64,000 nt of DNA from Chitinophaga filiformis (GCF_900102545.1 NZ_FNBN01000002.1:594264-658263); one strand, 5' to 3'; numbered from the stretch's first letter, positions 8,630-18,836 are shown. The notes: generated by a model not told the origin, from the sequence alone. Translations and numbers: made by a program.

Positions 8630-9067
8630 TCAATAATCTTGCTGCTCATACTCATCCTCATCGTCTTCTTTCCAAGGCAATGACAAATAAGCCAAAAATT
8701 CTCTGAAAACTTTTCCGACATTTTCTATAGTATCCTCATCGGCGCCTATAAAAGGAAAAGAAACAAAGGTGCCTTCTTTTCTCCGTATAGCGAAACCTGT
8801 GCCGCCGCCATCTGATCCAATCAGAAAGAAGTCAGGTAAAAATTCATCGAAACCATCGTTGAACTTAATTAATTCTTCCGCACGCCAGAAGTGTACATAT
8901 TTCCCATCCCGAATAAATCCTACGCCTCCATTGGTTTCACGCAGAAAGTCCAAATAGTCGTCGGGAAAATTGCAATCGATACTGTCGATGATTTCCGAGA
9001 ATTTCGTACCGTCGATGGACGAATTTAAGGTAAGGTCTTGAATGTATTTGGTGATATGCTCGTTCAT
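8630..9067 (-). CDS. SMI1/KNR4 (SUKH) family immunity-type protein
   Basis: This is a 145-residue SUKH-fold protein with the conserved FPDDYLDFLRETNGG helix-turn, a central strand containing HFWRAEELIKFN, and DFFLIGSDGGG. The C-terminus is very acidic (EDDEDEYEQQDY). It lies directly upstream of its paralogue at 8082-8510; together they look like a duplicated pair. Bases 9068-9369 between it and the next SUKH gene hold two hairpins and no gene. It is probably an accessory immunity protein against a nuclease-type toxin; the partner is not identifiable here. Confidence 0.8.
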   Translation of the reverse strand: MNEHITKYIQDLTLNSSIDGTKFSEIIDSIDCNFPDDYLDFLRETNGGVGFIRDGKYVHFWRAEELIKFNDGFDEFLPDFFLIGSDGGGTGFAIRRKEGTFVSFPFIGADEDTIENVGKVFREFLAYLSLPWKEDDEDEYEQQDY

Positions 9068-9096
9068 ACGATAGTTTTCTGTCCGGAATTTAAAGA

Positions 9097-9120
9097 ATGG
9101 CCCGCATTGTGGCGGGCCAT
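9097..9120. repeat. Perfect inverted repeat upstream of the SUKH pair
   Basis: ATGGCCCGC and GCGGGCCAT form a 9-base stem with a 6-base loop, 30 bases upstream of the start at 9067. There is no clear T run on either strand, so it may be a regulatory hairpin or a weak second terminator for the toxin operon. Confidence 0.5.
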
Positions 9121-9307
9121 GATAGTAACCATATAGGAGTATACAGTTAATTTCCGAACCGTTAAGTTTAAATAAGTATCTCAGCGCAAAGTACCTGTTT
9201 ACAGCTCTGCGATAAGTAAGATATGAAGATTGGTAATTGGATTGTGAACTGCGTTTGTAATATATTGTATGCCCTTCAAAAAATTTCTTAACTCGATGTT
9301 AATACAC

Positions 9308-9337
9308 GAAAAATCAGCCCGCACCACCGTGCGGGCT
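9308..9337 (-). terminator. Terminator of the RHS toxin/immunity operon
   Basis: AGCCCGCAC and GTGCGGGCT form a 9-base stem with a 4-base loop. On the minus strand it is followed by GATTTTTC. It lies about 30 bases beyond the stop of the 9370-9942 immunity gene. Confidence 0.7.
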
Positions 9338-9369
9338 AATAAAGTAATCAAATCGTTTGTCCTGCCCAG

Positions 9370-9942
9370 TTACTCTTCCGGGATTTCATATTTTGCCAAA
9401 ATCGGATCGGCAATGTCAAAGTCCTCCTGTAATGCACCATCATCGAACCAATAAGCGTTAGCCTGGAAACACTCCAGAACTCCCTGAAATAGTTCTGAAA
9501 GTGATTTGTAACGAACGTACAGTTCCTTTCCGTGCACTGGCACAGAGTATAAATACAAGTAACCAAACAGTACATCGTCAGGATCGCAGTTCATCAACAG
9601 ATAGTCACCACCCCCTGCCGATAAGATTGGAAAATACTTTAAATTCCAATCACCCGCATGTGTGTAGATTTTATAGGTCTCTATACAACCATCCAGCGAT
9701 TCAAAAATGCCATCGGGAAAAAGCAATGACTGTGCAATTGTCAGATCATCTGAAACCCCCATCCCATTTTTCCATCCAAAAAGTTCAAACACAACTGTCG
9801 GAAATGTAAGGTTTAAGTCTCTCTCTCGCTCCGCAATTTCGGCCTGAGAAAGCCCATCCTGAAGGCGCCCGAAGGCGATTGATTGCTGTGAACTGAATAT
9901 CTGGCTCAGCTTGTCTAAAATAGGTGTTAACTGCATATTCAC
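9370..9942 (-). CDS. SMI1/KNR4 family immunity protein for the RHS-NucA toxin
   Basis: This is a 190-residue SUKH-superfamily protein. Recognisable features are the N-terminal GLSQAEIAERERDLNLTFP helix leading to FELFGWKNGMG, and FPILSAGGGDYLLMNCDPDD, which matches the D/G-rich central block of SMI1/KNR4 proteins. The start codon is six bases after the stop of the RHS toxin gene, the usual place for a cognate immunity gene. It should protect the producer from the NucA/NucB-like DNase tip by direct binding; this pairing is inferred from position. It is only distantly similar to the two downstream SUKH paralogues. Confidence 0.78.
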   Translation of the reverse strand: MNMQLTPILDKLSQIFSSQQSIAFGRLQDGLSQAEIAERERDLNLTFPTVVFELFGWKNGMGVSDDLTIAQSLLFPDGIFESLDGCIETYKIYTHAGDWNLKYFPILSAGGGDYLLMNCDPDDVLFGYLYLYSVPVHGKELYVRYKSLSELFQGVLECFQANAYWFDDGALQEDFDIADPILAKYEIPEE

Positions 9943-9948
9943 TATATT

Positions 9949-12900
9949 TTAAAGGAATCCAGGGTTCAACGTACTTGGTTGAGGTGTAATAATAGGTGGA
10001 ATTATTGGAGGCGCAAAACGCTGCAGGAGAGTTTCCAGAATTTTAAACATTGGAAATACATCTTCTTCCGCTACCGGAGAAGTATCCGGCTGAGAATTGT
10101 CGCCAATTGGAATTACCAATATCCGATCCCCGGTCTGTAAATTATTTACCGATACCAGACTGCCTAATTTTCCACCTTGTATGTCCTGTTCCCCTTTAGG
10201 AACTACCATAGTTTCGGCATATCTTCCATTTTTATATCCTCCTTCTTTAGTCATCGCGTATGGATACTCATCTATCGATGAAACGCCTTTTACTGGCTTT
10301 ACATCTCCAGTATATCCTTTTTTTGCCAGATATCTGTTTCGGTTGGCTGCATTTTTATCAGAGTCATAAGTCAAAAGCATTGAGTAACCTTTTGCTAAAG
10401 CATTCATAGTGTTTTTGTAGATGTTCTTGGTTTCCGATTCATAAACATAGTGTAAAACGAGTTTCGCACCTGATTTTATTGTTTTTCGAATGTCCTGATA
10501 TAAGGCTATGGCATCTACTCCGGTATATTTCACGCCGCCTGCAATGGGCTTAGCGTCTTTACCATCCGGATCTATAACGTTGATCGGATTGTTAAACGCG
10601 AAGTTGAATTGCGATACCCAGGCGTACTTAAGCCCGTGCGGATCTGGAGAGTGAAACCTGCCTATTTGCGGATCGTATAAACGGGCTCCAAAATCGTACA
10701 CATTGGCACTCCATCCGTCGCCAAATTCGCCTGTTTCAAGCTTTTTGCCATGAAACAGGTAATTATTGGAAATATAGCTCTTCTTTAAAGCTTTGGCGCT
10801 TATGCCTGCCATTTCAAGGCCAAAAGGATAGTAATGATGTTCTTCTAGCAGTGGCCCTGCATTGTGCGTAACAATTAAGTTGTCAAAATAAACATCTACT
10901 GCACTTTCGTTGCTGGAGTAGATGTATATAAAGCCAGTTTTCTTAACGGCCATTTTGTTTACCACCAGGTTGATGAGCTGGCCGGTGCTTCCTTGTACCT
11001 GTCGTACGCCCGAATTTTCATTAACCAGGTTAAACTGGTCGTCGAACGTAACAAAATTCAAATAGGCCTTGGGTTGTGCCGCCTGGTTTTGATTGGGGTC
11101 AAGGTTTTTGATGCCAGAGTAAATACTGCCGTCGAACAGGGCTAATGGGCTATTGCTGCCTGTAGCTTGGTGTATGCCATCGGCCAAGCTCACCCCGGTC
11201 ATGGCATTTAAAAAAGACGTTACTATGGCCTGGGCAGTGTTTACAGAACTGGTTGCCGACGAACTTTGGTAATAGGCTTTTGAAGATATGGTAATAGAAT
11301 CGCCAGCCATTACCCTCAATACCAACGAAGGGCCAGTTTTTTGCCCGGTTGCCCCATTCGTTAGCGCAACGTAGTCATTAGGGTTTGTGGTATTGTCTGT
11401 AGGATAAGAAACTGGTTTGGCCGTCCGGGTGGCATCAATATTGGCAAACAAGGTATTCTCTGCGGCACTCGCGGCGGTCTCCATTGTGGCCGCATACAAG
11501 GCCGTATCAGACCTTGTGCCGAGTACCATCTCCACGCCGCCGGTATGGTTTTTTAGGAAATAATCAAAAGTAAACTGTACCGGCTGGTTGCTTTTGTAAA
11601 TGGCCCTTATACGGCCCCGCTCGTGCGCAATGCTTTGAAGGGTATCGTAGCCAGGTTGGTTAGGATCAGCATTTCCATTAAGGTAAATGAATCCATTGGC
11701 ATACTGGGTTAGCACCGTACGGTAGGTATTACTGGTATCGGTTACAACCTTGGCCAACTGCCTGCCATCGCCACCACGTACCAGGTATACATCGCCACGG
11801 CTTTTTACTTTGTAATAAACCGGGAGGTTGTTGTGGTCATATATGATGGTATCTATATCCTTGTTCTTGTCTTTAGCTATATTGCCATTCCGGTCATACC
11901 AATAGTCTTGAAAGTTGTTGTTCCAGATCTCTGTAAAATCGCCCAGCCTGGAACTTGGGTTATTAACCTTATCGGTAACATAATACAAGCTGTTGCTGTA
12001 AGGCACGTATTCGTAATCCAAACTGTCTATGGTTTTTATCACCATGCCATCCATGCCCCTTTGCCGCATGCTTTGGATGTTCCCGTTATTATCATATGTT
12101 ATGCCGCTTACCGAAAAATCCATTAGGTTTTGTGCCCAACTGGTACTGCCGTTGTTTTGCTGGGTATAATAAGCCGCAACCAGGCGTTGTGCAGCATCGT
12201 AGCTGTAGCCATTGGCCCGGGCAAGGCCGTCGCCCCGGCCTTTAAACTTCATGCCAGCAACGTTTCCAGTATACTCGCTGCTATCAAAGCCAATATCATA
12301 GCTAAGCTCCATACCAAACCAATTTGAAGTACTACCCACCGTATTTACATAACCTTTGTTAACGGCACGCAACCATTTGCGGATGTTATAGTCGTATGCT
12401 AAAGTTTCCAGCTGCGTGGCAGCACCTGGGTTTAGCCTTTCGGTTAGCAGCTGGCCCAGTTCATTATAGCTCATTACGCTAAGTGTGCGTTTTAGTGCGG
12501 CATTGTCATTAAGCGTTACAATCAGTGAATCTAAGCGGCCACCATCATCGTAATGGTACAGGGTATGTACAGTAGTTTGTGGTGTGATGGTAGACTGCGG
12601 ATTGTTATGTTTTAAGTAGGTGGCCAACATTTTGCCAGAGAAATCGTACACTTTATTGGTAATGTCTTTGCCACCACCATAGTTTTCCTCTATTTTCTGA
12701 ATTTCGCGTTGCCTGTCGTTATAATATATGGTGGTAGTAAGCCATCGGTTTTTACTGCTGTCCCATACGCGCTTGCCAGTTATCAGCCCTTTGGTTTTAG
12801 TGCTGGGGGCAGCTGGCATGCCTTCTGCATAGGGGTTGCTGCCTACCCGGGTATTGCTTAAATCGGCCGTTGCATAAGCAGCGGCGCCAGTAAAGCTGTA

Positions 12901-14151
12901 ATTGTCGTAATAAATGTAGTACTGCGGTACCATAACCGCAGGGGTAAGGAAAGGAACACTTACGGCCGGATTGGCTACTGTAGAGGTATCCATCAATGCC
13001 TGCATGTATTCGCGTGTGGAACCAGTATAAAATAAGCTTTCGCCTGTTATGCGGTTCAATGAATCGTAAAGAATGGCTTTGGCCATGCCCATTGCTGCCA
13101 GGTTGCCCGTTCTGGTAATTACCAGCCTATCGCGCTTGTCGTACACCATTTCAACCGAATCGGCACCTGGAGTTTTTTCTACAATTACCCGCTCCCTTTG
13201 GTCGTACCGATACATATAACCCAGTTCTGCAATGAGGTAGGGCGTAACAGACCAATGAGATTTGATAATATCAATAAGCTTGGGGCTAAGAATAAATGCC
13301 AATTTGCCATTGGTGTTGTAAATCTGGTAGGTACAGTTCCAGCCTACATGACCTGTTCCGGGTGCGTACGAGTTCTGTATCTTTTTTAAAATACTGCGTC
13401 CCATTTTGTCTGTAAACTCAATGGTTTGCATGCCTTCTTCGTTAATTGTAGTTTCTTTATGCAGTGTACCCGCGGCATAATAGCCACCGGAGGTTGGGGT
13501 TCCGGTAATGCCCGATACCGAGTATTGCCGTACAGAATCAGCCACGGTATTAAATTGGTAGCGCGTTTCCTGTGGTCTGTTGCCACCTTCCAGCGCCCAA
13601 TTGTTGCCTTGTGCAAACACCTTTACGGGCCGCCCACCAGGTGCGGCTTCGTACTGGATGCGGCCATAATAAATGCTTTCTCCAGCCGTAGCCGGATTCA
13701 GTACGGTATCTTTGTAGAATGCACTTTGTGCATTAAAAGGATCGGTTTTAAATTTTCCATCACTGGTATTGCCCGTTTTAGGAGCATATGGCAAATACTT
13801 ATAAACTTCCTGGCCATACTGGTTGTAAACATAAGGACTTACAAAGTCCTTTCCGGAAGGTGTAATTCCCTTTTCTACACGCTGTATCAATCGGCCAAGG
13901 CCATCATGGTATTCTGTAATTTGCCGTACCTCTGCGCCGGTTCTGCTTGCAGCTTTCAGGTAGGCCGTATCGTTACTGGGCACATTTGGTTCCCAGGAAC
14001 AGATATAATTTATCCATGTATTGGTATATGCCGCTGGTATGGCTGCTGGCGTTGCTGCAGGCCTAAATTTTTGTTTTGGGATATTTTGTGCATGCATAAC
14101 CAATGCAAGCATGGTATACCCTAGCACTTGGAGCACAACTTTCTTTATCAT
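9949..14151 (-). CDS. RHS-repeat toxin with C-terminal NucA/NucB-like DNase domain
   Basis: This 1400-residue protein has an N-terminal signal peptide (about 1-21, ending AQ), a long RHS/YD-repeat shell and the core motif YDFGARLYDPQIGRFHSPD near residue 1157, followed by the NPINVIDPDGKD junction. After the junction, the variable tip holds DEYPYAMTKEGG (near residue 1295) and the GEQDIQGGKLGSL segment, which match the catalytic DEYP-x(4,6)-EGG and GGxLG segments of NucA/NucB nucleases. A Pro-rich tail (PPIIPPIITPQP) ends it. The protein is exported and probably encapsulates the DNase until delivery to rival cells. It is the third gene of a minus-strand operon (17442-18836, 14172-17417, then this) and is followed by its immunity gene. 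The tip assignment is by motif. Confidence 0.85.
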   Translation of the reverse strand: MIKKVVLQVLGYTMLALVMHAQNIPKQKFRPAATPAAIPAAYTNTWINYICSWEPNVPSNDTAYLKAASRTGAEVRQITEYHDGLGRLIQRVEKGITPSGKDFVSPYVYNQYGQEVYKYLPYAPKTGNTSDGKFKTDPFNAQSAFYKDTVLNPATAGESIYYGRIQYEAAPGGRPVKVFAQGNNWALEGGNRPQETRYQFNTVADSVRQYSVSGITGTPTSGGYYAAGTLHKETTINEEGMQTIEFTDKMGRSILKKIQNSYAPGTGHVGWNCTYQIYNTNGKLAFILSPKLIDIIKSHWSVTPYLIAELGYMYRYDQRERVIVEKTPGADSVEMVYDKRDRLVITRTGNLAAMGMAKAILYDSLNRITGESLFYTGSTREYMQALMDTSTVANPAVSVPFLTPAVMVPQYYIYYDNYSFTGAAAYATADLSNTRVGSNPYAEGMPAAPSTKTKGLITGKRVWDSSKNRWLTTTIYYNDRQREIQKIEENYGGGKDITNKVYDFSGKMLATYLKHNNPQSTITPQTTVHTLYHYDDGGRLDSLIVTLNDNAALKRTLSVMSYNELGQLLTERLNPGAATQLETLAYDYNIRKWLRAVNKGYVNTVGSTSNWFGMELSYDIGFDSSEYTGNVAGMKFKGRGDGLARANGYSYDAAQRLVAAYYTQQNNGSTSWAQNLMDFSVSGITYDNNGNIQSMRQRGMDGMVIKTIDSLDYEYVPYSNSLYYVTDKVNNPSSRLGDFTEIWNNNFQDYWYDRNGNIAKDKNKDIDTIIYDHNNLPVYYKVKSRGDVYLVRGGDGRQLAKVVTDTSNTYRTVLTQYANGFIYLNGNADPNQPGYDTLQSIAHERGRIRAIYKSNQPVQFTFDYFLKNHTGGVEMVLGTRSDTALYAATMETAASAAENTLFANIDATRTAKPVSYPTDNTTNPNDYVALTNGATGQKTGPSLVLRVMAGDSITISSKAYYQSSSATSSVNTAQAIVTSFLNAMTGVSLADGIHQATGSNSPLALFDGSIYSGIKNLDPNQNQAAQPKAYLNFVTFDDQFNLVNENSGVRQVQGSTGQLINLVVNKMAVKKTGFIYIYSSNESAVDVYFDNLIVTHNAGPLLEEHHYYPFGLEMAGISAKALKKSYISNNYLFHGKKLETGEFGDGWSANVYDFGARLYDPQIGRFHSPDPHGLKYAWVSQFNFAFNNPINVIDPDGKDAKPIAGGVKYTGVDAIALYQDIRKTIKSGAKLVLHYVYESETKNIYKNTMNALAKGYSMLLTYDSDKNAANRNRYLAKKGYTGDVKPVKGVSSIDEYPYAMTKEGGYKNGRYAETMVVPKGEQDIQGGKLGSLVSVNNLQTGDRILVIPIGDNSQPDTSPVAEEDVFPMFKILETLLQRFAPPIIPPIITPQPSTLNPGFL

Positions 14152-14171
14152 CTTAAAAGACAGTTTTGGGG

Positions 14172-17100
14172 TTATTGGTTGATAGATGCAGCTATTTTGT
14201 GTTCAAACAGTTTAATGATCATTCCATTGTGGTCTCGCACGCTGGTTTGCCTGCCCAGCCCATCAAAGGTGTAATAGGTGGTTACTCCGGCTGCATTGGT
14301 TTCACTGGTAATTTTGCCATAGGGCGAGTAGGTTATGGTAAATACCTGTGCCGATTTACCGGCCAGGGCGCTGCGTACTTTGGCAATCTCTGTACGTATG
14401 GCCTGGTCATCGGCAGGCGCATCCAGGTTGGCAGGTATAACCAAACCGCTAACTGATGAATAGCTGGCCCCTATAATTTTGGCCACCGGGTATTCGCCAC
14501 CATAGCCCCATAGGTAAACCTCACGCAAGTCATTTGATTTGCTTTGTTCTGTAAGATTGCCCCAGTAGTCGTAGGCCGAAAAGGTAAGCCTGTTTTCCAG
14601 TGGCTGGTCGGCCCTGATCATTTCCTTACTCGATGGGGCAATCATTCCACTAAAGAACGAGAAATTGTTTTTCTCCCGATAGATCTGGACACCTCCTTTG
14701 GTAATGCGCTGTTCTATGACTTCCGATACCATATTTCTGGCCACCATAGAGTCGTATACGGCTGTTCCGGTAAAATCTGCCGGATAGCTGTAGGTGGTGG
14801 TTTCTATGATGTTATCGCTGCCGGTAACGTCTTTACGGGTTACTTGTGCCGATACAGAGTCGTAAGTATATGAAGTTTTAATACCCAAGCCGGTACCATT
14901 TGTTACATCGTAAAGGCTATCCGTGCTTGATTTCAAGGTTGGCCAAAATTGGAAGCGTTGGTACATACCAATATTAAAGGACCAATCTGGCCCGGTAGGG
15001 CAGCCGTTAACAAAGGTATTAGATACCCGCTGTACGCCACATTTGGCACCCCATACGCAGCGCAGGTTTGGCTGCCCTGCAGTGTTGTTATAGTTCCACT
15101 CGTTAATGGTGCTTTTTAGCAACCTGCCATTGCCATCGTAAACACGTTTGGCCAATGGCATACCACGCAGCTCGTCGTAGCTGGTGCGCGGAATGTACGG
15201 ATAGCCGCTTCCACCGGCATCCATAAAGCCTGGCAACGTATAGGTAAATTCCTCATAACCGTTTTCTGCATTTTCGCCATATTGTGCAACAACCCTCGAA
15301 TAACCAATAGGGCTTCCCTGTGTGCGGCCCAATGCTACCAGGCTATTGCCATAGCGGTTAAACATCATCCAGTCGCCGCCTTTTGCGGCTGGGGTACCTG
15401 TGCAGTAATAAGGCACATAAGAATAGCCTGCATACTTAGCCTCATCAAGCAGATAGCCCGATGTGATGCTGTCGTTTAACTGGTATTTAAAACGTACTAC
15501 CTGATCGTTGGCATGGTTAAAGCCATCAAAAGTAGTGATGCGTTTTAACCTGTTGCCTCCTGCCAATTTGCTGTACAAGGCAGGGGCAGTAAAATAGTTC
15601 CAGTTCTTATAGTTTAAGGTAAGAAAACACTTTTCGTTAAAACCCACACGCTCTGCCACCAGGTAATAGGTGGCCCCTTTATTTAACGAAATGTTTTGTG
15701 TACGTGTGGTACCGTTAGAATTGCCAGATGCCCATATCAGGTGAAATGCCGCATCGTATATCTCTACAGTAGCCTGCGGATCGGTAGGGATAATGCCAGT
15801 AAGGAAATAAGTTACAGAAAGTACTCCCGGAACGTTGGGCACATATACCATTGTGGTATCTTGGTAAACCGATGGTAATGAGCCAGACATGGTAGTTGCC
15901 GTTGCCATTGCGGTAACAGCACTAGAGTCGTAATGCTGCGCCCTATAAATCGAAGCGTTCTTAAAAAAAGAATACTGATTAGGCTCATACTCAAATGTAG
16001 TAACACCACCCGTTGGGTGGGTAATGGTATTCAGTAAACCGCATTGCATGGCGGCCGAGTCTAATTCGCGGTTGGCACCAGCATAGTCTACAAACCCATC
16101 TGTTAGCGCTGGTATAAGGCTGTTGTTTGATGCTCCGTTGTAAAAGCCCCAGTGGTCTTGGCTGTAAGAGTTCCTGGCAGGCAAGCCATCGGGGTTAATG
16201 TAGCTAAAGCTGGTTTGTAAAGAGTCTGTACCGGCTACATCTACAAAGTTGACCAAAAACAGTCTTTTCTTTAGCACATCGGTAGCAGCAGCATTTGCGT
16301 AAAAATGGTTCAGCTTTATTTTTTTTATGAGCGTATAAGTTTGCCCAGTTGCATTGTAAAAGCTAATTTCTTTTAATCGGGCTTTATCGCCGGTGTTAAT
16401 ATCAGCACGATCATTAACACTGTTGAATTCTACCTTCCCACTTTTGTAAACTACAGAAGTTAGGGTAAAGGAATTGGTAGTTTGGTGGTTATAGGTTTTG
16501 GTGGCATTATCACTAGGTGGCTGCTGGTTTAAGCAACCAGTAGGCTGGTCGGGTACCGCGGTATACTTTGTTTCGCTTGGCAGATCGTCAAAATTATTGA
16601 ATGAGGTAGCTGTGTAGTTGAACTTAATGGTATCTTTTCTATTGGGCGATATGATGCGGCTAAGGAACCAGGCCGTTTTACAGGTAAAATTACTACCGTC
16701 ATCGCCCGGTAAGGTTTCTATATCGTAAGTAGAACTTTCTATATTTGAAAACTCGTACCTGGTGCCGTTTTCAATAGTGATGACAAAACCAGTGCTTACA
16801 CTGCCAGTTAACTTCCAAGGCTTGTATGGCGTAAAGAATACAGCACCAGTTCGATCAAAAAATATTTTGGCACTCTGGCCATCAAAATTAACATAATACA
16901 TATCGGGCAGCAGATCCAGCCTCCCATCGCCGATGTTCTTTTTATCGCAGGTAGTTAGGGTGTTTAACCACGACGTAGGATTTGCGGTGTTCCACAGCGG
17001 CAGGGCGGTGCTGGCTGCTGCGTCGTTGTAGCCCATAGTGGTAAGCTCGTCTGGGCGGCCTACGGGAGTGCGTACAATAGCGCCTCCAACGGTAACATCA

Positions 17101-17417
17101 AAACCCGTACCCGCCCAGGAGCCCTGGCTTTCAACAAGGATACCCCCGGCTCCTGAATAGTTTAATGAAATTTTGTGCAGTAAAGTTCCAGACTTGATCT
17201 CGTACAGTGGAAAGCTGATGTCGGGCTTTCCGGTATAATACGAAACAGGGATATCGGCTACACGTACCATTTCTGTAGCCTTTTTGCTCGGTTCGTAAAT
17301 GGCTGCTGGCGAGGTGAGATCGAAAGTGGTTGAGCTTTGTGCCAGTAGCAGATGATAAGGGATGAGCAGCATGAAAAGCATTGCCCAGCCTTTGATCTGT
17401 TGGGGTAATCGTAACAT
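14172..17417 (-). CDS. Exported RHS-repeat protein, partner of the RHS toxin
   Basis: This is a 1081-residue protein with a signal peptide (residues 1-27, ending LLAQ), then FDLTSPAAIYEPSKKATEM and GKPDISFPLYEI, which mark the N-terminal beta region of SpvB/RHS-type proteins in Bacteroidota. YD-like repeats continue to the end (TTYYTFDGLGRQTSVRDHNG). It lacks the RHS core motif and a toxin tip. It ends 20 bases before the toxin gene and begins 24 bases after the 464-residue protein, so the three form one operon. By analogy with TcB/TcC-type shells it may supply the other half of the cocoon that holds the toxin tip. That role is inferred; the RHS character is clear. Confidence 0.78.
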   Translation of the reverse strand: MLRLPQQIKGWAMLFMLLIPYHLLLAQSSTTFDLTSPAAIYEPSKKATEMVRVADIPVSYYTGKPDISFPLYEIKSGTLLHKISLNYSGAGGILVESQGSWAGTGFDVTVGGAIVRTPVGRPDELTTMGYNDAAASTALPLWNTANPTSWLNTLTTCDKKNIGDGRLDLLPDMYYVNFDGQSAKIFFDRTGAVFFTPYKPWKLTGSVSTGFVITIENGTRYEFSNIESSTYDIETLPGDDGSNFTCKTAWFLSRIISPNRKDTIKFNYTATSFNNFDDLPSETKYTAVPDQPTGCLNQQPPSDNATKTYNHQTTNSFTLTSVVYKSGKVEFNSVNDRADINTGDKARLKEISFYNATGQTYTLIKKIKLNHFYANAAATDVLKKRLFLVNFVDVAGTDSLQTSFSYINPDGLPARNSYSQDHWGFYNGASNNSLIPALTDGFVDYAGANRELDSAAMQCGLLNTITHPTGGVTTFEYEPNQYSFFKNASIYRAQHYDSSAVTAMATATTMSGSLPSVYQDTTMVYVPNVPGVLSVTYFLTGIIPTDPQATVEIYDAAFHLIWASGNSNGTTRTQNISLNKGATYYLVAERVGFNEKCFLTLNYKNWNYFTAPALYSKLAGGNRLKRITTFDGFNHANDQVVRFKYQLNDSITSGYLLDEAKYAGYSYVPYYCTGTPAAKGGDWMMFNRYGNSLVALGRTQGSPIGYSRVVAQYGENAENGYEEFTYTLPGFMDAGGSGYPYIPRTSYDELRGMPLAKRVYDGNGRLLKSTINEWNYNNTAGQPNLRCVWGAKCGVQRVSNTFVNGCPTGPDWSFNIGMYQRFQFWPTLKSSTDSLYDVTNGTGLGIKTSYTYDSVSAQVTRKDVTGSDNIIETTTYSYPADFTGTAVYDSMVARNMVSEVIEQRITKGGVQIYREKNNFSFFSGMIAPSSKEMIRADQPLENRLTFSAYDYWGNLTEQSKSNDLREVYLWGYGGEYPVAKIIGASYSSVSGLVIPANLDAPADDQAIRTEIAKVRSALAGKSAQVFTITYSPYGKITSETNAAGVTTYYTFDGLGRQTSVRDHNGMIIKLFEHKIAASINQ

Positions 17418-17441
17418 AAGTATATATTGTTTGGGGAAAAA

Positions 17442-18836
17442 TTATTTGAAAGTGTAACCAAATCTTATTTTAAAGGGCTGTGAGCCAGGAATTTGCCTGG
17501 CGGCAAGGAAATCGTACAGTACAGTAGTGGTAGCCGATCTTTTAGCAGCTACTTTAACTTTATGGCATAAGCCAATCAGGGCACTCATTTGGTAGCCATT
17601 CCAGTTCTTTAGTTCGCGTATACGATGAAAGCCTGTAGGTTTATTGGCTTCTAAGCCACCGTTAATGTAAATGCTGCGCCGCAGCCTCCAATCTAGAAAA
17701 CTGCGGAGGCCCAAACCCTGATGGCTAAAAGCAATATGATCCCATCCATTGCCTATACCCAGCTTATAAGCTAAGCCTATACCTGCTGTACCGTTTTTGT
17801 GAAACTTATAGGCTACTTGCGCTACTATATCGGCTACTGCTGGGAAGTAGTAATTGGCCCTTTGAAACTGGATGTTACCACCCGGCTCTAAGCGGTTCCA
17901 AAAACGCTTTGTTTTGAGTGGGTTTGGCTTAAAGGATGGCATCTCATCAACATTACCGTTTGATGCATATTTAGATTTGAAATTATCAAATTGTGAGCGC
18001 CCTGCATCCAACTGCTCGCTGGCCAGTTGCCTGCCTGCGGCATCAGTACCTATGCGCCGTTGCAATGTGCTTTCTACCTGTGCGCGGGTTTGCAAATCTT
18101 CAAGAGATCGGCTTGTATTGTAGTTTTCAGGCAGGTTAAAAAGGCTTGCAAAAAGGCTGTTGCGGGCCATAAAGTTTTGAAACTCTGGCCTGGCCTTTAA
18201 AAGAGCAAGCAGCTTCTCTTCGCGCCTTTTAGGATCGGTTAATATAGCCTTATAGTCTTCTATTTGCTGCCGATAGTAGAATACCTCCTTTTCTAAACCG
18301 CCCAATTCTGCAGAGAACTTACCTAGCGGCGTTAAAACCGCCATAATTTCCTGTTTACCTTGGCTAATTAGGTTGCTTGTTTGTTCGGTAACAGATAGGC
18401 TGTTTTGAAGCGCTGCTACCGTTTGTTTTGATTGCTGATACAAGTTTTGATCTGCAGTGGCCAGCTGGCCAATGTATTTAACAGCGCCTTGCAGTGTATC
18501 CAGGTAGCCAAAGTATGTGGTGGGTACCTGGGCTACGTTTTGCAGCTGGCCACGCCAAGCTGTTGCTTTGGCTATTAGGGCCGGAAATACCTGGTTGGCA
18601 GTTTGCTTATCAAACAAGGCAACTTTCTTTTGCATGCGCTCTAGCTTTAGGATATAGGCATCTAAAGCTTTGGTGTTCTCTCGCATCAGCTTTTTACTGC
18701 CCAATGCAGCTTTTTTTGCTGTTGCTTTTAGATAACTGTTGGTTTGGTGCCTAGCCAAACTATCATGGCTGTGCTGTGCATATGCGCCCGGGGTAAAGGC
18801 CATACACAAGAGCCAAATGAAGTGAAATTGCTTCAT
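17442..18836 (-). CDS. Exported coiled-coil protein with probable outer-membrane beta C-terminus
   Basis: This is a 464-residue protein with a signal peptide (MKQFHFIWLLCMAFTPGAYA), an alpha-helical middle rich in Lys, Glu and Leu (about 40-270, probable coiled coil), and a C-terminal beta-rich part with alternating hydrophobic strands ending FKIRFGYTFK, as in outer-membrane barrels. It is the first gene of the RHS operon and probably anchors or exports the RHS complex; I do not recognise a named family. The same architecture (signal peptide, coiled coil, beta C-terminus) occurs in the 516-residue protein at 52050-53600, which follows a secreted protease. The 270 bases upstream (18837-19105) contain no gene and should hold the operon promoter. 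Confidence 0.7.
   Translation of the reverse strand: MKQFHFIWLLCMAFTPGAYAQHSHDSLARHQTNSYLKATAKKAALGSKKLMRENTKALDAYILKLERMQKKVALFDKQTANQVFPALIAKATAWRGQLQNVAQVPTTYFGYLDTLQGAVKYIGQLATADQNLYQQSKQTVAALQNSLSVTEQTSNLISQGKQEIMAVLTPLGKFSAELGGLEKEVFYYRQQIEDYKAILTDPKRREEKLLALLKARPEFQNFMARNSLFASLFNLPENYNTSRSLEDLQTRAQVESTLQRRIGTDAAGRQLASEQLDAGRSQFDNFKSKYASNGNVDEMPSFKPNPLKTKRFWNRLEPGGNIQFQRANYYFPAVADIVAQVAYKFHKNGTAGIGLAYKLGIGNGWDHIAFSHQGLGLRSFLDWRLRRSIYINGGLEANKPTGFHRIRELKNWNGYQMSALIGLCHKVKVAAKRSATTTVLYDFLAARQIPGSQPFKIRFGYTFK

Noticed and set aside
8511..8633. Start of the 8082-8510 SUKH gene at a TTG at 8633 or ATG at 8558.
   Set aside because: Alignment with its tandem paralogue places the start at the ATG at 8510; the upstream residues have no counterpart.
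13426..14124. A 232-codon plus-strand frame with many Cys.
   Set aside because: It is opposite the RHS toxin gene, whose motifs and signal peptide are clear; long antisense frames are common over such repeats.
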